Shown in pieces: positions 37,766 through 49,500 of a stretch of DNA of 64,000 nt. Numbering within the stretch: the stretch's first letter is position 1; each line of letters opens with the position of its first letter. Under the pieces are notes generated by a model that ran no database searches, had not been told where the DNA came from, and was given only the letters and a program-made list of their open reading frames with translations. The translations under genes and the position numbers were made by a program. The DNA is from Onchocerca volvulus (Eukaryota > Nematoda > Chromadorea > Rhabditida > Onchocercidae): positions 4,486,008 through 4,550,007 of the forward strand of contig HG738140.1 of assembly GCA_000499405.2 (NCBI GenBank), read 5' to 3'.

Positions 37766-40700
37766 ATGCCATCATCATCAATCCGGAAAAAAGTATATGG
37801 TCTGATACGTAATACATTTTCATCTATATCTTCTGATATCGACAATGACAGTGATAATGATAACAACGATGATGATGGTTTGATTGTTGATAAAAATGAT
37901 AAACGTATTATAAATTATGGTACTGGTGCTACAACTACAATTACTTCTAATAATCCATGTTTTCCGGATGATTATTCATCGTTAACTCAAACATCCAGTA
38001 ATTCCTTTATTTCACAATGCATTTTCAAAAGGTATGCTAATTTTTTATTTAATTTAAAAGATTTTTTCAGGAAAAATGGTTTGTTTTTTAAATTGAAGTA
38101 TTAACAGTGGAATATTTTCGTTTCAAACAACTTCTTATTTTTTAATCCATAAAGCGAAAAGTTTTTCGGAAATTTCAGAAAACTTTGTTTAATTTGAGAT
38201 TATAATGAAATTTTTTTAATACGATTTTTTCTTATTTTTCATTTTAAATTAGTAGATATAAGTATAACTGTAGTTCAGCATTTTACTTCAGCATATTTTT
38301 ATTGAATTATTTTAGGGCATTTAATTTTTCGGAAATTTTAATTTTGCAAATTATTCATTTTCATAATACAAATAATTTGATTATTGTATTATTCCAATTA
38401 TAATATATTATATAACAGTCTATCAATATTACACCAGCAATTATCAATCTATCTTGGATATCAAGAGTTCTTTATTATTGTGATGATTAATTTTCATCTT
38501 GAAATATGGAAAGAATTTACGAAATTTATCAGAAATTTATTGAAAATTACATCGTATAGAACTTTTTTTTTTTTAAAGTGTACCGATATTTTTATATCCG
38601 ATTTTCCTGTTTCACTAATTTCTTTTAGCAGGAAAAATGGTATGAAATATGGAACAGAAATTTATTCGGGTAAAACCGGTCTTGATTTGCCGGTTCTTCT
38701 ATTAGAACCTTTATCCAAGAATATTTGTGCTTCATATACTGGTCCAGAAGGTGGACTTATGGAGGTACATTAATAAATCATTTTTTTTTTTTTACTTGAG
38801 ACAGTCAAGGCGACAAGGACATGATGGTTACTGATTTCTATTACTTTGATTGTAACAAGTGTAAAAAGATTCCAGTTGTGTATTTTTATAGGTTAAAAAG
38901 TTTCTAATCGTAATAAAATGCAGACATCACACAATCACTTTTTGAGTAAATTTTATTCCACTCATCTGTTTTATTTATTGCTCCATTTACAGAAAAACAA
39001 ATGATTCTAGGATTAGAAAGTTCAGAAATTCAAGTGAACTTATACCACATTTTTTCAGGTAGGAGGCATACGTCGTCAACCGATTGTTCGGATGGCAAAT
39101 TTGGATGACGAACTTTACTTAAGTTTTGATGGTAATTTATCGGAGATAGAAAGTTCTTCAAATGATGAATTTGAAACTCCGCAACATAATCATTTACGGC
39201 AATCATCATCCGGTTTGATAGGTTCATGTACATCATTGGTTGATTCACTCATGGGAGATGCAATATTACATTCAGATACTGGTACAATTATTCTTTATTT
39301 TTTGAAATTGAAATCTGATTGTAAAATTTCTTAGAAATTCTTAAAATTTGTTTCATATTTAATTTGTTATTTTGCCTTAATAATTTAAATCATTTTATCC
39401 AAGTGATATTCGTAATATCACCTAAGCCTATGTATTTCATAATCTGTTTACTTAATTAATTGCTATTATGACTGTCTTTTTAGAAGATTATGACTGGAAT
39501 TGTTTCGATGAAGAGCGCTGCTTTGGAATATCAACAACACTGTACGAGCAGAATCCGTTAACAGGCGTAAATGCTGGTAATCCAATAGCAGATGCTTTTG
39601 GTATTGTAGCTCGGGAAAATAATGTTGTGATGGCATTGGCAGATGGTGTCAACTGGGGTGAAGGAGCACGTCTAGCGGCACGATGTGCAATACGAGGAGC
39701 TATTGATCATCTCAATTATCATCTTTTCGCGGAAGAATGCGGAACAACCACTGTTTGTCATTCATTTTTTTTTTCCAGGGATTTTATTTTTTGAAAATTT
39801 GATTTCAAACAAAAGATTGGAGAAGTTAATATTATTGAAGTATTGGCTGAAGTTTTCCATTTTATTATTACTTTATTTTTGTTGTTGACGATGAAAAGAA
39901 TAATAAAAGGATGAATTAAATGATTAGCCCAACTTGCTAATACTATAAATTGTATTTGAGATATTCAGCATAAAAATTACAATGTTAGTGAAGCATTGTA
40001 ATTTTTATGGAGATTTCATGGCATGAGATCATAGATTAGTTTTTTTTTTTTTTTTTTTTTTTGATGATAAATTGATGATAGAACATCACTAGCTAGCTAG
40101 AAAATAGACTGCAAGAAAATGACATCTTTCAAGTCTGATTACATTCAATGTATTTCTATATTGATGGTTTTTCTTATCGACATCGGATGATTGTTAAAAC
40201 ATACAATGCAGTGATTTATAGCTGATACTGATGATAAATTGATGATACAGACTATTGTCCACTTGAAATGAAACTATTCGGATTTTATTTAAAACTAATC
40301 TATGACCTCATGCTCAGTCTTATTAGGTGAAAAGGATTTCTAAAATTATGAATCAGATGTCACTCTTTTATATTTATTACGACTTATAGTCGTTGTCCTT
40401 GGAGACATCATTTTATTGCCTATCTATTATCAATAAATCTTTTGCAAGTAGCATGTAAACTTACATCTGGCAACAGATGTCATTGACGATGTTCTTAACT
40501 TTCTCCTTCTTAACATGTTAAGGGTTGAGGAATCTAATTACTGCTCATTTGTCATCCTATATTTTTCAAAATATTCAAAGTGATTTTAATTTAACTTCTA
40601 AGCTTTCTAAAATATTTTCAGGATGTATTTCATAGATTACTTGGTGCATTTCATTCCGCCCATGCATTGATTTTGCAAGAAGGTGGTCTTTTAACAACAC

Positions 40701-43700
40701 TTTGTGTAGCTGTTGCAGTACAACTGAAAGAAAGTACTACCTGGGTACTTTGCGTATGTAATGTCGGTGATTCCTTATGTTTTGTGTACAATCCACAGAC
40801 TGGTGTTCAAGAAGTACGTTGAAAGAATTCAAATATATTTCTGTTTTACAGTGCAATTATTTTTATTTGTCAAATTTAAAAGTTTAAAGACATCTTCAAC
40901 TCATGAAGTACAAAGAATGAAAAGCCCAATACGCAAATCTTGGTAAGGATTAAAGCGGTCCGATTTGATTTATTAATTTAAAGATTACAATCGCTTCACA
41001 CGACATATGTAGCATGCGTGATATGCGTGATGCGGGTGGTGCATTGGGACCTGTTGACGGCATGAATCCTCAGCTGCACAATCTGACATGTTCAATGACA
41101 TTCGTAGAACCAGGCAAGCATTTAAATTTCCAATACATATCAAGAAAGGAATCGAAAGAGTATATAGGAGAAGAATTGAAGAAAAAATATATTTACGGAT
41201 AAATCATATTAATAATATCTGAAATTTATATGGAAAATATGAAAACGATTTTTCCAGATGATGTAATATTCATAACATCGGATGGTGTATCTGATAATTT
41301 CGATCCAGTAGTCGGAAAATTTTGTGTTATTAAAAGACCATCGGAACCAGTTATTCCTGCAGAAAAATTAGAGCCAATTTCAGTGTACATTTCTTCTTAC
41401 TACTTATATAGATATTTGTAATGAAATATTCTATTTCTAAATAAACTGGAATTCATTAACTTAATAAATACATAATATGATTATCCAGTGTAGTATATTT
41501 TATTTGTTTTGAGTGATATGATATAATTCTAGCTGGTGTTCCGTATATGGTAATCATCAAGCTATCAGATACTGCATATATATTTGTTTATGAAACTCTG
41601 AACTTATTGAATAAAATTTTGAGCAAAGTCTATTATTTCATTGTTTTTAGATCAGTAGGTAGTGAAGATAAAAGTCGAGATATTGAATTTGCTCGAATAC
41701 GCACCTGCAATGCATCACTTCCATGTGTTGATGCTGAGGAGCGTCATGAATTAATGTTATTAAGGTATATAATCTCCAATTTCATATCAGCAAAAAATTA
41801 AAAAAAATTCTTTTCTTGAAAATCGAAATATAAAAAGTTTTCCGGACTTCAAATACAAATTTTTGAAATTGAAGAGAAATTTTCGTATGAAACTCTTGAA
41901 ATTTTTGGTATTTTATTATAATACAATTTGTTCTTCTTTGAGAATGGGCGATATAATTTCGAATGGTATTCTTCCATCCATGTCAAGATTAAGATCTTCA
42001 CCGGCAAGTCGATCACAATCGCCGAATACCGGTGGTGTTGTTGTTAGTGCCAGCAAATTATGTCATAATCTCATTCAATTCGCTCGGCAACTGTCCATGT
42101 AAGCATTTTTTAATGAATATGCATATTTATAAATATACATATAAAATCAGTATGTTTTCATTAATTTTATTCATCCAGATCTGAATTTTGACTGATCCTA
42201 ATTCATCGAAAATATTTTGTCTATCTTTCGAGCACAAAAATAAGTCGAAAAATTCGGAAACTGCTGCACAACACAATACATGATACGGAGGATGAAATAT
42301 AAAAAGAGATCTTATTAACTTTAGTTGATTAAGAATTGAATATTCAATTCTTCATCCTTTCGAATATCTAAAATATTTCTTTTTTTAATAATGCTTTTTA
42401 TCCATATGAGAAGAATATCTTTTATCATCGGTTTTAATAGTATTCTCGATCTGCAACGAAAGAAAAAAAAAACATGCTGTATCTTACAAATATTTACTAT
42501 TATTCAGTTTTAGTAATAATTCTGATAAGTTCTTTTCAATGTATTTATTGTTTTTCTTAAATTTAGAGAGCTGTTCTTATCATTTTTCATCTCTTTATTG
42601 CTTAGATCTTGATTCATCTTTTATTTCTCTTATTTTTTCTTTATCTTTATTTTCCATTATTTTTTTTTTAGGGCAAAGCGTCGAACTCTAGAAGATCCGG
42701 AATTGTATCAAATTGAGAAACGTCTAACAAAAAGTGAGCAACGTAATCATCGTAAAATGGTACGATGTAAATTGAGTGAAATGCCTGGAAAGCTTGATCA
42801 TGCAACGGTTGTAGCTTTTAAAGTTGGAATTTGGCCAAATGATGATGGTACTTATTTTGAAAGAAATTACTCGAAATTTCGCGGTAATTGAGAGAAAGCA
42901 TTTGAAGGCCAAATAAAAAATAAAGAATTAATGAATAATAGAGCAAATTTAACTTTGTTTGGTGAATGTTTGTCGAAATGAATTTCCGATCCTTGAACTT
43001 TTAACACTCTTTTCTGTAAAAAAACCAAAAAGGAAAATCAAATTTAAAATTTTCACTCCATATCTAGATTATCAAGACTTCTGGATATTATATATAATTT
43101 GGCCAGAATTGTTTCATATCATGAAGTCACAAATTGAATTCTCTTAGACACATATTATTAAAATTATGCTAGTTCATTTAAAATTTCAAATTAGAATAGT
43201 AATTTGAATTTTTTTTTGATTTCATTTCAGATGCAGGAAGTGAGAGATCATTATTAGCAGATGATTGTTTAAATGAATCGGCATCAACTATACATTGTGA
43301 AAATGATGAAAACGAGGAAAAGATGGATAATGTTAAGACGTCGGGGATAGGAAACATTCAGGAAGAAGAAATGACATGTGATGTAAATTTCGCTGTACAG
43401 AATGATTTCATAGTACATGCACAAACTTCTATACCGTGTAGTGATCGAGAAAAGACAACTGCAAATGTTGATAGTTCACAATGTGTTAATAGTTCACAAT
43501 TCGATTCAGTTAGAATGAATAAAGGAACGAGAAACAGAAATCATTATGAAGAGATATCGGTAAGTTCCATGTTCTCGATGAATTGAATTTTCATTCAATA
43601 CCAAATCAATCATTGCAAGATTAGGCTTGCAATCATGCCATTGTTTATAAGGAAATAAAACCAATCATTCATAAATGGAAGTTATGATCAAGGTAAGTGT

Positions 43701-44281
43701 TGTTATTTTGGCACTAGAAATGTAATTAATTAAATCCCTATGATTTCACTATTTTCATTTTTAGATATCAAATAAAGCAAATGATATTAAAACTCCGAAA
43801 AAACATGCTCGTGGATCTGCTGGTCGTCATACGCTTTCAGTGGATGTCGCTTGGTTGAAAAAATTTGTAGTGCTGAAGAATTCTACAAATGGAGCTATAA
43901 TTGAAGAAGAAAGAACAAAGTAAATTTTTTTTATTATAAAATATGGAAGATTTCTTAAATTTTTTATGTCAAATTTTTATACTGGAAATAATAAACATTA
44001 ACTGGAATCCGAATATCTCGCGTTAGTGCCATTTTCTTTATTTCAGCACTTTTTTTTTCCTTTATTTTTTTTTCAGGAAATTTAATAGCGGTGCGGAAAC
44101 TGAAAGACCACAAACGTTATCATTGCGTCAGCGCTTTTGTAATCTCATGGGTTCAGCTCGCGGCATAATTCAGACAAGTGCTGCCGGAACACCGAATAGG
44201 GAATTACCTTCACGTAATCCATTCTCGAAGAAAGTATCTTCTACTAATTCATCGCCAAGGAAAAAACCACAAGCTTACTAA
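37766..44281 (+). CDS. PP2C-like domain protein (CG9801 family), 13 exons
   Basis: Exons: 37766-38031, 38629-38764, 39059-39281, 39484-39752, 40622-40813, 40984-41113, 41258-41384, 41651-41764, 41943-42098, 42672-42847, 43231-43559, 43765-43919, 44077-44281; all phases close to give 825 residues. The start ATG sits one base after a TATTTTTCAG acceptor, typical of SL trans-splicing. The PP2C-fold core (about residues 225-595) shows GVNAGNPIADAFG, LADGVNWGEGARLAARCA (D262, G263), CNVGDS (344-349), MRDMRDAGGALGPVDG, FITSDGVSDNFDP (SDG at 413-415) and KLDHATVVAF (D580). The DGVNWG block replaces the DGHGG of ordinary PP2C Ser/Thr phosphatases, as in the Drosophila CG9801 group, so metal-dependent phosphatase activity is likely but not assured. 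N-terminus is Asp/Asn-rich and the C-terminal 230 residues are Ser/Lys-rich and probably disordered. Intron 6 is GC-AG. An AATAAA lies at 44330. The gene is convergent with the kinase gene. Confidence 0.92.
39969..40009. repeat. Perfect 16-bp inverted repeat (hairpin, 9-nt loop) in phosphatase intron 4
   Basis: CATAAAAATTACAATG (39969-39984) and its exact reverse complement (39994-40009) are separated by TTAGTGAAG. It lies 12 bases before the MITE-like element. Shorter than a typical pre-miRNA arm pairing; function unknown. Confidence 0.85.
40021..40313. mobile_element. MITE-like element with 23-bp terminal inverted repeats
   Basis: The left end GCATGAGATCATAGATTAGT plus TTT (40021-40043) and the right end 40291-40313 are reverse complements at 22 of 23 positions. 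The ~293-bp interior is non-coding, has a T-run beside the left end, and carries a direct repeat of TGATGATAAATTGATGATA (about 40063 and 40228). A target-site duplication is not clear. It lies wholly in intron 4 of the phosphatase gene. Confidence 0.55.
41114..41257 (+). other. GC-AG intron (phosphatase intron 6)
   Basis: The exon ends CCAG and the intron starts GCAAGC, ending in TTTTTCCAG at 41257. No GT donor nearby keeps the family frame, and reading through gives a stop at 41200. Splicing at GC restores the conserved FVEP-DDVIFITSDG sequence. GC donors typically have an otherwise strong CAG|GCAAG context, as here. Confidence 0.85.
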
Positions 44282-46542
44282 AACATATTTGTACACTATT
44301 GGTTGATTAATCGAACATCAAGTTCGGAAAATAAAAAAACCTGTATAAATTGATTGCCAAAATTTAAAACTTAATACTATTGTTTAATGAATTGAAAATT
44401 TTTTTTTGCAGAATTAAAAATATTCCTATCTCTCGAAAATGTTAAAATGTGAAATTCTTGTTATCATTATCTAGGATAACTTATGACTGATTTTTGAAAT
44501 TCAGACTTTTTATATGTTATTTCCACTTGCAGAGTCATTATATGAGTATTTAAAATATCCAAACTTGGTTTAGTTTGCCAAATACTGCATTGATGTCAAA
44601 TTTAATTTGAAAAAAAAGGAAGAAAGAAAAATTCACCGCATCGTTCAAATTATTTTTAGCTTTATTACTGATTTTATTAAGAAGAATTGATCCCTCTATT
44701 ATATGTAAATTTCTTACACTGCCAATATTTGCCAATATTTGAGTTCGAAATGATCTTTTTTGTTTTCAGATGTTGCTTTCATTACTATCTATATTTTGAA
44801 AGAAAAAAATAATAAAAGGAATGGTATAAGCCAAATATCATTTCGAACTATTCTTCATGTATCGTTTCAATTTTAATTTTTTTATTTCATTTTCTCTGTA
44901 ATTATCTATCTGATCAATTAAAATTGATCAGTATCTCTGTATATCATGACAAACATTGAATTTTACAAATCTTTTAATTTTATTCTTTCGAATATTTAAT
45001 TTGCTTTGCATCTTAGAATATAATTTACCAGAAACTTATCTCGCACATTGCACCAACAATATTTGCTTGCATGTAAGCCATATGAGCGTAAATTCATTTC
45101 TAAAAACGCAATATTTCTAAAAAAAATTCGAAAACTGGAAGATTGTGGGAGAAAAGAAATATTCCAGCTGAATATAGATATTTATTTGCACAACACTTCA
45201 AATTATTATTGGAAGAATAGGATTTAAATTCCAGCTATTTCGCATTAAAATTTACTTCTATTAAAAGCCGCAATTATCGCTGTAGATTTGATATGATTTC
45301 TTTTCCGTTATCATATTGTTAGAAAATTTTGAGGACAAGATTTTCGTAAAGTATTCTAGACCTAATGGAAGAGAGACCGCTGTAATTTTTACTTTTGTTC
45401 GTAATCGACTTCTCAACATAGATAACACAAATATTTTCAGATTTCTTGAACGATGATAACGAATTTCTAAATTATGAAACAATAATTAGAAACTTGTACT
45501 ACTCAGATATTGTGAACTATGGCAATGGTTCGTATCCTCCGGTATCGTTAAGAATAATGATAAGATTACTTGCTTTATACATTTCCTTTATGAGAATACG
45601 AGAAAATCTAATTTCCCTTCGAAAAATTCGAAATATTTTATTTTCTGTAATCAAAGAGCTGTAAATTTATTCTGTTCCATGCTTCCGAATTCCAAATTAT
45701 CTGTTGTATTAATTGGATTATTCCGGATAATGACAAGTTTATCGCTATAATCCAATAAATTCCAAAAATTTATAATTTCATTTTTTTTTTCACTGTAAAT
45801 GAAAATTGTGATTTTATTCAGATAAATTTATAAAACTGTCAAATTGTCATTCCTTTTTTCAACAGTAAGATGAAAACTGATGAAGAAGAAATTATCAAAC
45901 ATACAATGTGCAATATGTACATATTTGAAAAATATTATAACCGTATTTCTCATTAAAATTTCAAAACCTAAACTATGTATTAATAACTTATCCTTAACAA
46001 AATTCGATTTAATCACTGTCCTATTCAGCATGCATTGTTATAGCTACCGCAAAGCATGCTGAAGCATCGTATCGGTAATTTTAAAATTTGGGAAGCAGAT
46101 CAGAACTCGATATTCAAAAAAAATAATTACATGAAGTATTTCTGAATTAATAAGAAGAAAGGAAATTTTCAATATGTCTTTAAAAAAAATGAATTAAAAT
46201 AAAATCACTAACAATGAAAGAATTCTAATAATGAGTAGGTTTAGAAAAAATCCCGTGACAGAATGAGAAGTGTCTTTCTGGAAACACGTACTAAAATAAT
46301 GATGAATTTACAGAATGAAATAATATACAGTTGTGAAACAGAGCAAAAAATGAAATACGGAGCAATACCAGTTCAAAAGATATAGATCTTCCAAAAAATG
46401 TTCAACGCTGAAATAAACAATTGAAACGAAACATATGTTTTCCTTTAGATTAAAAAAGTTATTTCCAGTCTACAGAGTTATTAAAAAGTTTGTTTCAAAC
46501 ATTAAAATCTACACATACATATATACACATATGTAGGAGAGG
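44282..46542. other. Intergenic region between convergent phosphatase and kinase genes
   Basis: Holds the 3' UTR of the phosphatase gene (AATAAA at 44330) and presumably that of the kinase. Short open frames on both strands lack family resemblance. No repeat, RNA gene or conserved motif was recognised. Confidence 0.7.
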
Positions 46543-49500
46543 TCATATGTTGTTCAATTCGGTAACGGTGAATATTTCTTGATCGTTTGGCATCGAATGA
46601 AAGTCCTCTGATGAGTTATGCCTTGATTGGAAATCCGTTGTACTTGAAAAACCAGAAAATCGTTGTCGCTCACGATTTTGCAAAATTTTTCGCCAAATAC
46701 GGCATACTATACCACCTCTATAAAATATAACAAATTTAGCAGATTAGCAAAAAACGAAAAAATTATTCAATTTTATTCCTTAATTATAAAAGGGAATAAG
46801 ATTTCACAGGAAATTCAATTCAAGCCAAAATTAATAACAATTTATGCAATTCGAGAATTATGAAAGCACTTCATTATGACCAACTAAAAAATTACAGCTG
46901 GGACTATTAAACCTCAATCTTCATCGTTTAAAATAAGTGTCATAATTCAAAACATTTTTTTTCTTTCCTTCTTTTGTTAATAAATAGTCTTAAATATGTC
47001 ATCTCCTTCTTGGCATTATTTTATTGTATAACATGAAGTACCTCAGATTAAGTCTCATCAAATCTTCTCGAGTGACAAAGTCAAAAAGATCTTGCTTTGT
47101 ATATTCTTCTGCCTGAATCCTCCCAACTGTATTATCATCACATCCGAAAGAACGCAACCATTGTACCAATTCATCATCTCGAATATTTCTTGAAACAAAT
47201 ATTGCAATTAATGATTAGAATGAACAATTTATCACCCGAATTGCATAGATATATGTTAAAATGATTTTTTTAAATTTCGGCAACAACTTGATTGATTCCA
47301 GTCCATTTCTCACTTTAGATTAATTTTATTCCAAGAAATTTACCAACTTACAAAGAAGTTTCAACGCGACTGAATGGTTCTTGTTCCAAGGACTGAAAAG
47401 TGCTCACAGTGCATACTGGCGAAATTTTTGAACTCGTTTTGGTTTGAAGCACTAAAGGAGATAAGGGAAAACCAGCTGGTAATAATGGCGTTAGTGTTTG
47501 CAACTGTTGATTACCCGATGTGTTATCATTATCGGACAATAAATTAGACAAACGTTCCACACGCAATCTTTTCTCTCTCAGAATAGTCTGAAGTAATTCG
47601 TTATATTCACGTTCAACGGCAACCAATTCCTCAAATAATCTGAAAGAGGATTTGCTAAAATGAGGAACTGAAGAAAAAAGCGAGATAGGGAGATTGAAAA
47701 AAATCAACTGAAAGTCATGAAAAGAAAAACTGAAAAAAGCAAATAAAATATTTTTGCTCGAATTTAAGTTTATAAAAAGAAGGTAAAGCAATGGGTTTTA
47801 CCTCCTATTCTCATCAACCAATGAACGCATCTCTTTTCGCATTTCCGGTGAAAAATTACCCCAGATGGCTTCTCCTGTAATACCACGGGATGCAGAACAC
47901 GACTGGCTATCTACGGTTGAATGTTCACTATGAGAGCCACCACTTTCACGAGATATCGATGACATACGATTGCCCGGTGCATCCTGTACCGACAGCATTG
48001 CTGACAGATCTAAAAAATTTACAACTATGGTATCATTGTTTAATTAATCTCATTTCATATTTGATGTGTTACAATGACTTAAGCAATAAATGAATTAAAA
48101 AGAATGAACAAATCAACAAAACAAGTGAACCTCCTTCAAAAAAAAAAAAAAAGAAAAAAAAACGCACACTTGAATTTTATTAACAGCTGGTACGCTTAAA
48201 TGCTTTACTAATTTTGATAATCTAATAAACTATATGGCAGAAATTTTCTGCCATAACAAGAAAAATGCAAATAAGATTTAATAAATAAAGATGATAGGAG
48301 TAAATTAATAAAATTTATAGAGCAACAGAAAGTAACTAGGTTATCTTTGGAAGTGTCAGTGATAACGACTTCTGCATTAAAAGGTATGTGTCGGAGTAAT
48401 GTGATAGATGAATGCCTTGAAGTAAACCAATTCTTCAAAAAAATTAGCACAGCGAAACTGAATAAGTGGCTAATTAGTGCTTTGGTTTACAGCTGGCACG
48501 CTTAAATGCTTTACTAATTTTGATTATCTAATAAATTATATGGCAGAAATTTTCTGCCATAGCAAGAAGATGCATTATAACAATCTCAAAAAAAGTGCAA
48601 ATCACCATAAATCAAAATATGTATGCAAATGACAATTTTATAAATTTATCTGAATAAATTTACTGATTTAAATCGCGTCAAAAAATTTCGAAAAAGGATT
48701 GTATAATTGTTATAAAAACAACATAATCATTCATTTGACTGTCTCAGAGCCGGAAGAAAACTAAGATAGAATTATATTTTGCAAATGAATTAGTATGCTA
48801 TAAAATTATGAAATCAATGATGTAACTGAACATAAAATAGGAAAAAATAAAATAAAATAGATTGAACTTTTAATTCCGAAATATTAGTATTCCTTTGAGT
48901 TGTATGCCACAATTGCTTACGCTGCAACTTTCCAAAAAAAAAAAAAAAAAGATGTAATTCCAGAAAATTAAAGAATAATTTGACTGTTAAGCAGAGAAAA
49001 TCACGTGGAATGTGAGAAAAGCAAAAAGAATAGACGACTTAACACAACAGATACGAAAAAACAGGAAAATGCGTCTTATTGACAAAGAATGCGACAGAGG
49101 ATAACTGCAATTTATTCCGATCATGATACAACGAATCTAATCATTTATCCAGTTTTCTTATTAAGTTAATGCATTCTTATATTTTATTTTCTAAACCGCA
49201 TTTTATTTCTCAACTTAAAATCTAGCAATTCCTTTTCGATTTCTTTTGTTCTCTTCCTGTTCGTACTGCTATATTTTTCAACACCATTTAAAAACATTAT
49301 TGCAAATCAGGATAAAATATTCAGAGTTATGGAAATTACTTGCTGATATATCACCAATCTAATAACGTTACAGAATCATCTTGTAGACTTATAATAAACT
49401 AATAACCATTCTAAATCTAACTATAACGAGAGTTACCAATATTGTATAAAAATTCACAATAGCATATTTTCCATTTGTCATGTAACTAAGGAGACAACTC

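Noticed and set aside
41526..41543. Possible 17-nt extra exon between phosphatase exons 7 and 8
   Set aside because: TTCTAG and GTAATC flank it, but including it in any phase creates a stop codon in exon 8.
45261..46062. Several 60-73-codon ORFs between the convergent genes
   Set aside because: Both strands are open, composition is not protein-like, and no conserved motif is present.
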